Shown: one piece after another, positions 1 to 8,023 of the stretch
Position numbering within the stretch: the stretch's first letter is position 1
How the letters are laid out: each line of letters starts with the position of its first letter
NCBI GenBank assembly: GCA_016200085.1
Contig: JACQFL010000005.1
Coordinates: 1-44,481 of the forward strand
DNA: 44,481 nucleotides
Origin: Candidatus Rokuibacteriota bacterium
GTDB taxonomy: Bacteria; Methylomirabilota; Methylomirabilia; Rokubacteriales; CSP1-6
Direction of reading: 5' to 3'
Program-made: the position numbers and the translations under genes
Notes under the pieces: model-generated
What the model was told of the DNA's origin: nothing
Database searches by the model: none
The model's input: only the letters and a program-made list of their open reading frames with translations

Positions 1-142
1 TTATACCCACACCACCAACCAATCTTCAAGCTAAATATTGTCCGTATCCGTCTATTTACATGTCAACTTCTGGAACTCGCAAACCCTGGCAATGTGCTGA
101 TTTCCTATGCTTTCTTAGGGAAAGCGTGGCGGGAACTTCAGG
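1..142. other. AT-richer flank downstream of livM, no gene seen
   Basis: This stretch is visibly richer in A+T than the rest of the window and has no credible coding frame. A small perfect hairpin (stem 109-114 with 120-125) lies 18 bases beyond the livM stop and could help end the liv transcript, but no T-run follows it on the minus strand. The composition contrast may mark foreign DNA continuing outside the window. Confidence 0.3.
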
Positions 143-1156
143 CTAGCGGTTGAGGGCGCGCCTGGCGAAGCCGAGGAGGCCCTGGGGCATGAAGATCACC
201 ATCACCGTGAAGATCACGCCCACGGGGATCAGGTAGTACTCGTAGAAGACGCGCGATAAGACTTCCTTCATGAGCAGGAAGAAAGCGGCGCCCGCCACCG
301 GCCCCACCAGCGTGCCCATGCCCCCCATGACGTTGAAGATCACGGTCTCGCCGGAGACGATGAACTGGACGAAGTCCGGCGCCGCGAACTTGTTCTGGAT
401 GGCGTAGAGGACGCCGGCCAGCCCCGCGAAGAGCCCGGACAGCATCACCGCCACGATCTTGTAGCGCTCGACGTGGTAGCCGATGGCGCGCGTGCGCGGC
501 TCGTTCTCCCGGATCGACTGCAGCACAATCCCGAACGGCGACTGGGTGATCCGCCGCAGGAGCAGGTAGGAGATGGCCACCGCGCCCAGCACGAACCAGT
601 GGAGCCCGTCGCGGGTGAAGGGGACGGAGAGGAGTCCGGGAAGGGCGAAGCGCGGCTGGCGGAACGTGAGGCCGTTCTCGCCGCCCGTCACCTCCGTCCA
701 CGTGAAGATGATGACGTAGAAGATCTGCGAGAAGACGAGAGTTGTGATCGCGAAGTAGATGTCCCGCAGCCGCGTGGAGAAGTAGGCCACGAACATGGCC
801 ACCACCGCGGCGGCGCCGAGGCCGGCCGCCAGCGCCAGCCAGAGGCTCGGCGGCCGCACGGCCAGCAGCGCGGCGGCGGTGCCGTACATGCCGAGACCGA
901 AGAATGCCGAGTGGCCGAACGACACCATGCCCGTGTAGCCGATGAGCAGGTCCGACGACATCGCGAGCAAGCCCCAGATCAGGATCTCGGTCGCGAAGCG
1001 TTGCCAGAACTCGGGCAGGACGAGGGGGCTCGCGGCCAGCGCGGCGACCACGATGACGAAGCCGGTCCAGTAGCCGGCGCTCGGCCGCCCGGCGCGCGCG
1101 CGCGTATCGATGACGCGCTCGTCGGCGCGGGCTGCCGGCGGCGTCGCGGCGCTCAT
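143..1156 (-). CDS. livM: Branched-chain amino acid type ABC transporter permease LivM
   Basis: Inner-membrane permease of a Liv-type (HAAT family) importer; it pairs with LivH to form the translocation pore. The 337-residue product starts at the ATG at 1156, which overlaps the livH stop by four bases; upstream in-frame sequence is antisense-like and was discarded. A short hydrophilic N-terminus is followed by about eight to ten hydrophobic segments. The cytoplasmic coupling loop is visible (IRENEPRTRAIGY, then KIVAVMLSGLFAGLAG), the typical contact with the ATPase subunits. It is the last gene of the operon. Family assignment is secure; the substrate (amino acid, amide, urea or other) cannot be read from sequence. 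Confidence 0.95.
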   Translation of the reverse strand: MSAATPPAARADERVIDTRARAGRPSAGYWTGFVIVVAALAASPLVLPEFWQRFATEILIWGLLAMSSDLLIGYTGMVSFGHSAFFGLGMYGTAAALLAVRPPSLWLALAAGLGAAAVVAMFVAYFSTRLRDIYFAITTLVFSQIFYVIIFTWTEVTGGENGLTFRQPRFALPGLLSVPFTRDGLHWFVLGAVAISYLLLRRITQSPFGIVLQSIRENEPRTRAIGYHVERYKIVAVMLSGLFAGLAGVLYAIQNKFAAPDFVQFIVSGETVIFNVMGGMGTLVGPVAGAAFFLLMKEVLSRVFYEYYLIPVGVIFTVMVIFMPQGLLGFARRALNR

Positions 1157-2022
1157 TTCGGCGTCGGCACGAAGAGGCCGGTCGGCCGGACGAGCAGCGT
1201 GAGGATCAGCGCGACGAACGCCACGATGATGGCCTGGGCGGGGCTGACCCAGATGGACGCGAGGGACTCGAGCAGGCTGACGAAGATCGACGCGAGGATC
1301 GAGCCTCCGAGGTTGCCCATCCCGCCCACCACGACCACGACGAAGGCCCGCAGCGTGAAGTCGAACCCCATCGCATGGTTGACGCCGATGGTGGGCCCGT
1401 AGAGCACGCCGCTCGCGGCCGCCATGGCCGCGCCGATCGCGAAGACCACCGTGTGGACCCACGGCACCGGGATCCCCATGGCCGCCGCCATGACGCGGTC
1501 CTGCGTCGTCGCGCGGATCCAGATGCCGTGCTTGCCGTGCTTCATGAAGAGATAGAGGCCGCCGATGATGGCGGCCGACAGCAGGGCGATCACCAGCCGG
1601 TACACGGGGTACTCGACGTAGAACAGTGGGAAGTGCCCGGTGACCGGCGCGATGATTCGCCGGGGCACGGGCCCGTACTGCCAGAGCGCGTAGTTCTGGA
1701 TCACCAGCGACAGCCCGAAGGTGGCCAGGATCGTGGTGAGGGGGTCGCGGCCGACCAGCGGACGCAGGGCCGCGACCTGGAGCACGGCGCCGATCACGGC
1801 CATCGCCACGACGGAGCCGACGAGGGCCACCCAGAAGTTCCCGGTGGTGAGGAAGACCGTCGTGCCGATGTACGCGCCCAGCATGAACAGCTCGCCGTGC
1901 GCGAAGTTGACGATGTCCATGATGCCGAAGATCAGGGTGAGCCCCGAGGCCACCAGCGCGAGGATCATGCCGTTCACGAGGCCGTTCACGATCTGGACGA
2001 GGATCTGGTCGAAGGGAATCAC
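1153..2022 (-). CDS. livH: Branched-chain amino acid type ABC transporter permease LivH
   Basis: The second membrane permease of the Liv-type importer, 289 residues, with a GTG start at 2022. The N-terminus shows the LivH hallmark (NGLVNGMILALVASGLTLIF followed by GIMDIVNFAHGE), and the remainder is a series of hydrophobic segments with the coupling loop around TQDRVMAAAMGIPVPWVHT. The gene overlaps livM by four bases and follows livF after six bases, so translation is probably coupled. Length and motif order are normal for LivH. Confidence 0.95.
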   Translation of the reverse strand: MIPFDQILVQIVNGLVNGMILALVASGLTLIFGIMDIVNFAHGELFMLGAYIGTTVFLTTGNFWVALVGSVVAMAVIGAVLQVAALRPLVGRDPLTTILATFGLSLVIQNYALWQYGPVPRRIIAPVTGHFPLFYVEYPVYRLVIALLSAAIIGGLYLFMKHGKHGIWIRATTQDRVMAAAMGIPVPWVHTVVFAIGAAMAAASGVLYGPTIGVNHAMGFDFTLRAFVVVVVGGMGNLGGSILASIFVSLLESLASIWVSPAQAIIVAFVALILTLLVRPTGLFVPTPK

Positions 2023-2028
2023 CGCGGC

Positions 2029-2736
2029 TCAGACCCCGAGGTACTGGTGGATGACAGCCTGGTCGGCGCGCAGCGCGGCGGCCGGCGCATGGTGGCGAAC
2101 CACGCCCTTTTCCATGATGTAGACGCGATCGGCGACGTCGAGGGTCAGGGGCACGTTCTGCTCGACGAGCAGGATGGCGACGCCGTCCTCGTGGAGCAGG
2201 TTGATGATCTCCCGGATCTGCCCGACCATGCGCGGCATGAGGCCTTCCGTCGGCTCGTCCAGCAGGATGATGCGCGGCTCCAGCATCATCGCCCGCGCGA
2301 TGGCGAGCATCTGCTGCTCGCCGCCGGACAGGGTGCCGCCGGCCTGGTCGCGCCGCTCGCCGAGGATCGGGAAGCTCGCGTAGGCCTTGTCGAGGAGCGC
2401 CTGGCGGCGCTCGGATGAGACCGCGGGGCGATCCAGGCCGGTCCGGAGATTCTCGAGCACCGACAGCAGGCGGAAGATCCGGCGGTCCTCCGGCACGTAG
2501 CCGATGCCCATGGCCGCCAGGCGGTACGGCGCCAGCCCCGTGATCTCGCGCCCTTCGAAGACGATCTGCCCCTCGGACGGTCGCACGATCCCCATGATCG
2601 TCTTGAGCGTCGTCGACTTGCCGACGCCGTTGCGACCGAGGAGCCCCACGACCTCGCCCGGCCGCACCTCGAGCGAGACCCCGTGCAGGACGTGGGATTT
2701 CGCGTAATAGGTGTGGACGCCGTCGAGGGTGAGCAT
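2029..2736 (-). CDS. livF: Branched-chain amino acid ABC transporter ATP-binding protein LivF
   Basis: Cytoplasmic ATPase subunit of the importer, 235 residues. Walker A is GRNGVGKST at residues 34-42, the ABC signature is LSGGEQQ, and Walker B ends in ILLDEPTEGL, a typical LivF ending. The start ATG at 2736 shares one base with the livG stop. It would form the nucleotide-binding heterodimer with LivG. All catalytic motifs are intact. Confidence 0.95.
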   Translation of the reverse strand: MLTLDGVHTYYAKSHVLHGVSLEVRPGEVVGLLGRNGVGKSTTLKTIMGIVRPSEGQIVFEGREITGLAPYRLAAMGIGYVPEDRRIFRLLSVLENLRTGLDRPAVSSERRQALLDKAYASFPILGERRDQAGGTLSGGEQQMLAIARAMMLEPRIILLDEPTEGLMPRMVGQIREIINLLHEDGVAILLVEQNVPLTLDVADRVYIMEKGVVRHHAPAAALRADQAVIHQYLGV

Positions 2737-3539
2737 CAGGTCTTGAGGTAGACCTCCTGCACGCGCGGATTGGCCTGGATGGCGGCCGGGCTTCCCTCGG
2801 CCAGCACCTGGCCGTAGTGGAGGACGCTGATCGTCTGCGCGAGCCCCATCACAACCTCCATGTCATGCTCCACGATGAGGATGGTCAGGTTCGCGGCGAT
2901 CCGCCGGATCAGGTCGACGGTGGCGTGCGTCTCGGTGACGCTCATCCCTGCCGTCGGCTCGTCGAGACAGAGGAGCTTCGGCTCGGTGGCCAGCGCGATG
3001 CCGATCTCGAGGTTGCGCTGCTCGCCGTGCGACAGGTTCGCCGCCAGGTCGTCGGCCTTGCCGGCGAGCCCGACGGAGGCGAGCACCGCGTGCGCCCGCT
3101 CGATCACGTCGCCATACGCGCGATGATGGCGGAGCAGGCTCCACGAGTGGTGGCGTGACTGCACGGCGATCCTGACGTTCTCGAGCACGGTGGCGCCGGG
3201 CAGGATGTTGGTGATCTGATACGAGCGGGCGATCGCCTTCTGGGAGATGCGATGCGGCGGCAGGCCGGTGATGTCCTCGCCGTCGAAGACGATCCGCCCG
3301 TCGGTCGGCGTGAGCACGCCGGTGATGCAGTTGAAGAGCGTCGATTTGCCCGCGCCGTTGGGGCCGATGATGGCGCGGATCTCGCCGCGGGGGATGGCGA
3401 TCGACACCCGGTCGAGCGCCGTGAGACCCCCGAAGCGCCTCGTGAGCGATTCCGTCCTGAGAATCCCCGCGCCGTCGGCCGACGGCCCCCGGTCGTCACC
3501 GACCAGGGGCGTCGTGCCTTCCCGGCGAGCGTTCGTCAC
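2736..3539 (-). CDS. livG: Branched-chain amino acid ABC transporter ATP-binding protein LivG
   Basis: The partner ATPase of LivF, 267 residues. Walker A (GPNGAGKST) is at about residues 59-67, the signature is LSHGEQR, and Walker B is LLCLDEPTAGM followed by the LivG-type switch region LTILIVEHDMEVVMGLA. The GTG start at 3539 overlaps the stop of the substrate-binding protein gene by four bases. The first 27 residues are hydrophilic and not part of the conserved domain, so a later start cannot be excluded, but the coupling overlap favours this one. Confidence 0.94.
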   Translation of the reverse strand: MTNARREGTTPLVGDDRGPSADGAGILRTESLTRRFGGLTALDRVSIAIPRGEIRAIIGPNGAGKSTLFNCITGVLTPTDGRIVFDGEDITGLPPHRISQKAIARSYQITNILPGATVLENVRIAVQSRHHSWSLLRHHRAYGDVIERAHAVLASVGLAGKADDLAANLSHGEQRNLEIGIALATEPKLLCLDEPTAGMSVTETHATVDLIRRIAANLTILIVEHDMEVVMGLAQTISVLHYGQVLAEGSPAAIQANPRVQEVYLKT

Positions 3540-4852
3540 GCCTTCGCGAATGTGCAGGCGGGCGGGACGACCGTCTTGTCCTTGGCGACGACCTCGAGCA
3601 GGCGGTGCTTGTTGTTGTGGATGTCGAAGATGAACTGACGCAAGAACGCCTGGTGGTCCTCCTTGCGGAGCGTCTTGTCGCCCTGCGGGAAGTCGTCACC
3701 CTCCTTGACCTCCATGCCTTCCAGGGCCTCGATCAGCTTCATCGAATCCTCGCGGTCCCGGAAGCCTGACTTCTGGATCCCCAGCTTCAGGAAGTTCATC
3801 GCCTCGAAGTTCGACTGCACGTAGCGGTCGGGATCCGGGCCCGAGGGATCGATCTGCTTCAGCTTCACCCGCGCTTCGTCGAAGAACTTCTTGTGCGCCG
3901 GCGTGTCCAGCGGCTTCGTGAGCACGGGGATGTACCGGTTGACGCCGGTGAAGCCCTCGATCTTCTGGCCGAGCGTGGCCAGGTGGGTCGATTCCGCGAC
4001 CGCGCCGTCCCCCGCGTACTTCGCCTTCTTGAAGAGCCCGAGCTCGTAGGCCGCGTTGGTGAAGGTCACCGCGTTGGCGCCGAACATGATCGCGAAGACG
4101 CCGTCGAAGTTGCCCCTGATGTTCGAGACGGACGACGTCACCGTGTCGGCGGGCGCGCCGAGCAGGATGCCGGTGGTGCCGACGATCTCGCCGCCGGCCT
4201 TCTTGATCTGCTCGACGTAGGCGTCACGCGTGGTCTGGCCCCACGCGTAGTCGAGGAAGACGATGTGCCACTTCTTGGCGAGCTTGTTGACGAGATAGGG
4301 CGCGAACGCCACCGCCTGCGAGGGGGCGTAGTCGAACGGCCGGAAGACGTAGCGGCTGCACTTCGAGGTCGTGATCGTCGTGTCCAGGCAGACGCCGATC
4401 ATCCAGATCGTCTTGTGCTCCTCGAACACCGGCATGCAGGCCAGGCAGACGTTGGAGAGATACCCGCCCTCGCCGATGTCCACCTTGTCCTCCACGAGCA
4501 GCTTCTCGGCCTTCCGGCGCCCGACGTCCGGCTTCGACTCGTAGTCGGCGACCACCAACTCGACGGGGCGGCCGTTGATGCCCCCAGACCGGTTGATGCG
4601 GTCCGTCGCCAGCTGGGTGCCGACGAGCGCGGTCTTGCCGCCGGCCGCCGCCGTTCCCGTGAGCGGCTGCAGCACACCGATCTTGAATGGCTTGGCCTGC
4701 CCGAACGCCGCGCGCCAGGGCGCCGGCACGAGCATGGAGGCGCCGAGCGCGCCCGCCGCCGTGGCGGACAGCCCGAGGAGGCGCCGCCGGGTCGTCTTGC
4801 CGCTCCACCACATGTCCTTCGCCCAGGCTTCGTCCTGCCAGCGTTCCGCCAT
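3536..4852 (-). CDS. livK: Liv-type ABC transporter substrate-binding protein, Tat-exported
   Basis: Periplasmic binding protein (Peripla_BP_6 / LivJ-LivK class), 438 residues, first gene of the operon. The N-terminus carries a twin-arginine signal: TRRRLLGLS at residues 21-29, then a hydrophobic run and a cleavage-like AAFGQA. The mature part starts with KPFKIGVLQPLTGTAA, the usual first strand of this fold. The ATG at 4852 is preceded by a good ribosome site (GGGAGG, 4861-4866). Tat rather than Sec export means it is probably folded before secretion. Its ligand is unknown; relatives bind branched-chain amino acids, amides or aromatic acids. Confidence 0.93.
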   Translation of the reverse strand: MAERWQDEAWAKDMWWSGKTTRRRLLGLSATAAGALGASMLVPAPWRAAFGQAKPFKIGVLQPLTGTAAAGGKTALVGTQLATDRINRSGGINGRPVELVVADYESKPDVGRRKAEKLLVEDKVDIGEGGYLSNVCLACMPVFEEHKTIWMIGVCLDTTITTSKCSRYVFRPFDYAPSQAVAFAPYLVNKLAKKWHIVFLDYAWGQTTRDAYVEQIKKAGGEIVGTTGILLGAPADTVTSSVSNIRGNFDGVFAIMFGANAVTFTNAAYELGLFKKAKYAGDGAVAESTHLATLGQKIEGFTGVNRYIPVLTKPLDTPAHKKFFDEARVKLKQIDPSGPDPDRYVQSNFEAMNFLKLGIQKSGFRDREDSMKLIEALEGMEVKEGDDFPQGDKTLRKEDHQAFLRQFIFDIHNNKHRLLEVVAKDKTVVPPACTFAKA

Positions 4853-4882
4853 GAGTCGGCCCTCCCGGTGAAAAGTTTCTCC

Positions 4883-4911
4883 TATCTACACGAAAAACCG
4901 GGGCTGCGCAA
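4883..4911 (-). promoter_or_regulatory. Probable sigma70-type promoter of the liv operon
   Basis: On the minus strand a TTGCGC box (4906-4911) and a TAGATA box (4883-4888) are exactly 17 bases apart. Initiation about seven bases beyond the -10 would leave a leader of roughly 25 bases holding the GGGAGG ribosome site. This is one of the few AT-rich spots in the region. Confidence 0.55.
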
Positions 4912-4976
4912 TGTCGCGGGGCGTGCGCATGCCCCCCCTTGACCTCGACCGGGCAACAGTGTCACAACCGGGGCCA

Positions 4977-5513
4977 ATGGCGCGCGTCGAGCGCTGGACG
5001 ATCGTCAAGTCGGCGCTGGCCTGCGGCGTCGGGGCGCCCCTGCTGGGCGCCCTGGTCTTCACGGTGCTCGGGCTCTGGGCCGTGCAGGGCACCGGGCAGG
5101 TGGTCGAGCATGGCCCGCTGTTCGGGCTCGTGCGCGGCGGACTCGGCTCGCTCGGCCGGTTCTGGGCGGCCAAGCTCCTGTACTTCGCCTGTGCGGGCGT
5201 CCTGTTCGGCGCGCTGGGCACGGCGGCCATCCTCCAGAAGCGGCGCGCGGGCGCGGACGCCGCCTCGCTGCGGACCGCCGGGCTGCTGTACGGGCTGTTC
5301 TTTGGCGCGGGCTCGCCGGCCGTGGTCGAGGTCGTGTACTCCTGGCTCCACGGCGTCCACTACGATCTCTGGTCGCAGCCCATCGCCTTCGCCCAGATCT
5401 GGCCCGGCACCGACCCCGTCTTCGTGGTCATCGGCATGATCACCGGGACGCTGTGCGGCTGGGCGGTGGGCGCCGCGCTCGGGCGCCCGGCGACCGCAAG
5501 AGCGCGGCAGTGA
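4977..5513 (+). CDS. Hypothetical integral membrane protein
   Basis: A 178-residue protein of no family I recognise. It has about four hydrophobic segments: residues ~10-32 after MARVERWTIVKSALACG, ~60-80 (AAKLLYFACAGVLFGALGTA), ~93-113 (TAGLLYGLFFGAGSPAVVEV) and ~138-158 (VFVVIGMITGTLCGWAVGAA). Alternating polar loops suggest a small inner-membrane protein. An ATG at 4911 is in frame, but it falls in the -35 box of the divergent liv promoter and the added residues are polar, so the ATG at 4977 is preferred; neither has a clear ribosome site. It is divergent from the liv operon, and its 3' end overlaps a decayed toxin gene on the other strand. Confidence 0.7.
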   Translation: MARVERWTIVKSALACGVGAPLLGALVFTVLGLWAVQGTGQVVEHGPLFGLVRGGLGSLGRFWAAKLLYFACAGVLFGALGTAAILQKRRAGADAASLRTAGLLYGLFFGAGSPAVVEVVYSWLHGVHYDLWSQPIAFAQIWPGTDPVFVVIGMITGTLCGWAVGAALGRPATARARQ

Positions 5514-5620
5514 GCCCCGAGCCGAGCGGCCCAGAAGCGCCCGACCTTCTTGAAGTGAAGCGAGGGATGCCGCGGATCTTGCTTCAGCCGCGCGTAGGCC
5601 TGATCGGCGAGGTTCGGACC
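5489..5620 (-). pseudogene. Remnant of a RelE/ParE-like toxin gene
   Basis: The minus strand reads LADQAYARLKQDPRHPSLHF followed by KKVGRFWAARLGAHCRALAV. This closely resembles the core of a widespread small RelE-fold protein family (pattern: A..AY..L..DPRHPSLHFK.VG.FWSVR.G...RALAV). The family's C-terminal strand is missing: the frame runs into the antisense of the membrane protein gene. Upstream, only FLGVLP vaguely resembles the usual N-terminus and no start or antitoxin is evident. I read it as a truncated, non-functional toxin. The family match is from memory of the motif. Confidence 0.5.
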
Positions 5621-5982
5621 TCCGACGGGAGCGACCGGTAACACGCCCAGAAATCGAGAGAGGCGTGGCGCTGCGACGTCTTGCTCGATCTTTTCGACCT
5701 TGCCCATTCCCTGCGACCGGTCAACCTCGTCCAGCATCGTGACGTCGGGTCGACCGACGCCGTTGTCCTGCTGGGTGACGCCCGGCATCAGCCGCGGCCG
5801 CAGGCCGTCGGCTGTATCCTGTGGCTCGGCCTGGCTCGCAGCGTTCGCAGGGGGTGGTATTCATAATCACACGCCGACTCTCCGCATCGCGCCGGCGCGG
5901 CCCTCTCCGTCGCGGCTTCGGGATGGATGGGCGAGGCGTCAGGCCCGATGTGTCGTCCGAAAGGGGCGAGCAGCCGTGAAGC
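5514..5982. other. Gene-free stretch at the distal end of the cassette array
   Basis: Apart from the toxin remnant, nothing convincing is coded in these 469 bases. A terminal attC site downstream of the DUF1326 gene would be expected here, with a GTTCGGC-like core. The best hit is GTTCGGA at 5612-5618, but no stem-loop of attC type lies beside it, so the last cassette seems to have lost its site or the array has been truncated. Confidence 0.4.
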
Positions 5983-6579
5983 TCAGACGCTCCACTGGAA
6001 AGACGTGAGGGTTCCGTAGCCCAGACTTTGCCAGCGCCGCATCTCCGGGTCGGACCAGCGGGTGCCATCGGCGCGGACCAAATCGAAGGTTTCGGCGACC
6101 CCGTAATTCGCAGGGGCGTTCAGGAGCTGCGCTTGGTTTCCTCCATCGTCTTTGATGGGCTGGACTTGGATCTGGCCGACGTCACCGACGGTGGCTGATG
6201 GATTGTCGCCCCACTGGACCTCGATCCGTGCGGTCCGGCTGGGGCGCCACTCTCTTACGAGCCCGGCGAGGCCTTCCCAGAGGCCGCCCTTCTTGCCCGT
6301 GAGGATCGCCTCCAGCTCCCGGCGCTGATTCGAGCCGGCATCCTCGTCGAGGTAGACGCGGGCCGTACCGTTCCCGGCGGAGAAATCCCCTGGCAGGTCA
6401 ATCACCCACACCGCTCTGGTGTTTCCGAGGTTGACGCCGTCCGCGTCGCCCTGCTGGATGTCCACGAGGATGGCGGCGGAGCACCACCCCTGGTCCGGCT
6501 CGGCGGGCCCCATAGTGCACCGACAGATCATCTTGCAGCTGCATGTCTCCAACCAACGCCCTGTCATGCGCCAAGCCAT
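5983..6579 (-). CDS. DUF1326 domain-containing protein (integron cassette gene)
   Basis: A 198-residue protein opening with MAWRMTGRWLETCSCKMICRCTMGP, the typical cysteine-containing start of the DUF1326 family (function unknown). The motif pairs W.....C.C...C.C; later landmarks include ARVYLDEDAGSNQRRELEAI and a C-terminal TSFQWS, both usual in this family. The ATG at 6579 follows a strong ribosome site (GGAGGG, 6585-6590). It is the most distal gene of the cassette array, downstream of the site at 6729-6801. The cysteines suggest a metal-binding role, but that is inference. Confidence 0.85.
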   Translation of the reverse strand: MAWRMTGRWLETCSCKMICRCTMGPAEPDQGWCSAAILVDIQQGDADGVNLGNTRAVWVIDLPGDFSAGNGTARVYLDEDAGSNQRRELEAILTGKKGGLWEGLAGLVREWRPSRTARIEVQWGDNPSATVGDVGQIQVQPIKDDGGNQAQLLNAPANYGVAETFDLVRADGTRWSDPEMRRWQSLGYGTLTSFQWSV

Positions 6580-6599
6580 GTCAGCCCTCCATGCACCCC

Positions 6600-6659
6600 T
6601 CAGTAGGGCTTCATCTGTCCGGATTTGATGAGCTCGTATGCCTTCGAGCGCTTCTTCAT
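6600..6659 (-). CDS. Possible 19-residue leader peptide before the DUF1326 gene
   Basis: A short frame (ATG at 6659, TGA at 6600) reads MKKRSKAYELIKSGQMKPY and ends 20 bases before the DUF1326 start. Its lysine-rich, natural-looking composition stands out from the Arg/Ala/Gly-rich chance frames of this genome. The same frame stays open upstream to the cassette boundary (DKTWYDRGWAPA precedes the Met) without a standard start, so it could be the end of a slightly longer decayed gene. No ribosome site is evident. Confidence 0.25.
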   Translation of the reverse strand: MKKRSKAYELIKSGQMKPY

Positions 6660-6728
6660 CGCGGGGGCCCAGCCCCGATCGTACCAAGTTTTGTCCGGGG
6701 GAGTTCCACGCCGACCGTCAACATCTGC

Positions 6729-6801
6729 GCCGAACGACCAGGCTCAGCGGCCGGGATGCGAGCATCGCGAGCACCCGGTCCGCTGAAGCCTGAGGTTCGA
6801 C
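6729..6801 (-). repeat. attC-like cassette recombination site 1
   Basis: Left core GCCGAAC (6729-6735) and right core GTTCGAC (6795-6801) flank an imperfect palindrome: AGGCT/AGCCT, AGCGG/CCGCT and CCGGG/CCCGG arms with unpaired bases, as in folded attC sites. The right core GTTCGAC is the exact reverse complement of the left core of site 2, so the two close the same cassette. Confidence 0.75.
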
Positions 6802-6825
6802 GCCGGATCGCGCCCACCGCACCCC

Positions 6826-7863
6826 TCATTGGATGACCCGATCCGCTTGCAGGAGCAGCCCCTGCGGGATCGTCAACCCGAGCACCTTCGCGGTCTTGAG
6901 GTTGAGCACCAGTTCGAACTTTGTCGGCTGCTCGATCGGCAGGTCGCCGGGCTTGGCACCTTTCAGGATCTTGTCCACGTAGGTCGCGGCGCGGCCCCAG
7001 TTGTGGCGCGCGTCGGCCCCATAGGCCATGAGGCCGCCGGCGTCCGCGTGACCGACGATGCTGTACATCGCGGGCAGGCGATGCTTGGCCGCGAGGTCAT
7101 GCAGCCGCGCCTGGTGCCTGACCCAGTTCATATTGGGCAGCACGAGGAGCCCGCCCGCGCGCTGTCTCGTCATTGCCGCGAACGCGCCATCGAGCTCGTC
7201 AGGACCGCGCACCTCGAGGGGTTGTAGCGTCAGGCGCAAGGTGCGGGCCGCGACTTCCAACTCCCTCAGGAGGAGCGGGTGAGACGGGATCACCCCCGTC
7301 CAGAGGATGGCCACCCGGGAGACCGTGGGTACGGCGGCCTTGAGGAGCTCGAGCTGTTTGGACGCCAGTTCGGTCGAGAGAAAGGACAACCCCGTGATGT
7401 TCCCGCCGGGCCGCGCCAGACTGGCGGCGAGCCCCTCGCCTACAGGGTCGGGCGCTAATGCGACGACGATGGGAATGGTCTCCGTCGCCTTCTTGGCCGA
7501 GAGGGCCGCCCTGCCAGTCCCTACGACGATCACGTCGACGTTGAGACGCACGAGCTCGGCTGCGTAGATGTCAGACGGCACTGTATCAGCTCCTAGGTTT
7601 GCCAGACGCTCCAGCGGCTGCCATCGGTACTCGAAGACGATGTTCTTCCCCTCGACGTAGCCGAGGTCGCGGAGTCCCTGCTTGAAGGCTTGCACGTCCG
7701 GGGTGCCACCCGAACGGTCGAGGCTTGAGATGACTCCGATTCGGGGGACCCTGGGCGGCTGCTGAGCGGCGGCGCCAAGCGGCAGAGCGAGAAGAGCGAG
7801 AGAAAGGGCGAAGGTGCCCAGGAACATCACTCGCCCCCGGGTTCTCAGCGCTGTCGACCACAT
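6826..7863 (-). CDS. Orphan ABC-type substrate-binding protein, PF04392-like (cassette gene)
   Basis: A periplasmic binding protein of the ABC_sub_bind type (often annotated tryptophan/tyrosine transport), about 345 residues from the ATG at 7863. An N-terminal signal (VMFLGTFALSLALLALPLGA followed by AAQQ) precedes RVPRIGVISSLDRSGGTPDV. Family landmarks are LRDLGYVEGKNIVFEYRW, the ELVRLNVDVIVVGT block, the SLARPGGNITGLSFL motif and the ending YVDKILKGAKPGDLPIEQPT with LGLTIPQGLLLQADRVI. No permease or ATPase lies nearby, so it is an orphan binding protein. The start is uncertain: Met codons at 7899 and 7827 are also in frame. It is bounded by sites 1 and 2. Confidence 0.88.
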   Translation of the reverse strand: MWSTALRTRGRVMFLGTFALSLALLALPLGAAAQQPPRVPRIGVISSLDRSGGTPDVQAFKQGLRDLGYVEGKNIVFEYRWQPLERLANLGADTVPSDIYAAELVRLNVDVIVVGTGRAALSAKKATETIPIVVALAPDPVGEGLAASLARPGGNITGLSFLSTELASKQLELLKAAVPTVSRVAILWTGVIPSHPLLLRELEVAARTLRLTLQPLEVRGPDELDGAFAAMTRQRAGGLLVLPNMNWVRHQARLHDLAAKHRLPAMYSIVGHADAGGLMAYGADARHNWGRAATYVDKILKGAKPGDLPIEQPTKFELVLNLKTAKVLGLTIPQGLLLQADRVIQ

Positions 7864-7935
7864 TACGCATTCTTCCGATGGCCGTCCGGTGACGGCCATT
7901 GAGATTCGGTCACGCTATGGTCACTTCGCCTGTGC

Positions 7936-7993
7936 GTCGAACGCTCGGTATCAGCCGCGCGCGAAGCGCGTCGGCTACATGCCGTTGTTATAG
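7936..7993 (-). repeat. attC-like cassette recombination site 2
   Basis: Left core GTCGAAC (7936-7942) and right core GTTATAG (7987-7993) flank a short palindrome with AGCCG/CGGCT and CGCGC/GCGCG arms around GAA. The left core pairs exactly with the right core of site 1, extending to nine bases; the right core pairs exactly with the left core of site 3, also to nine bases. At 58 bp it is the shortest site of the array. Confidence 0.72.
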
Positions 7994-8023
7994 AGGAGAG
8001 CGACTGCATCAGCGACCCGTCTC

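Noticed and set aside
109..125. Hairpin downstream of livM as an intrinsic terminator
   Set aside because: The stem is only six base pairs and no T-run follows on the transcribed strand, so it is mentioned only as a feature of the flank.
473..2418. Long open frames on the plus strand opposite livM, livH and livF
   Set aside because: They are antisense to clear transporter genes, rich in Arg, Asp, Glu and His from the GC-biased codon pattern, and match no family. The same applies to long antisense frames near 3893-4942, 28525-30273, 32654-34768 and 41477-43015.
5612..5618. GTTCGGA as the missing attC core downstream of the DUF1326 gene
   Set aside because: It differs from the expected GTTCGGC at one base, and no attC-type stem-loop lies beside it; it falls within the toxin remnant.
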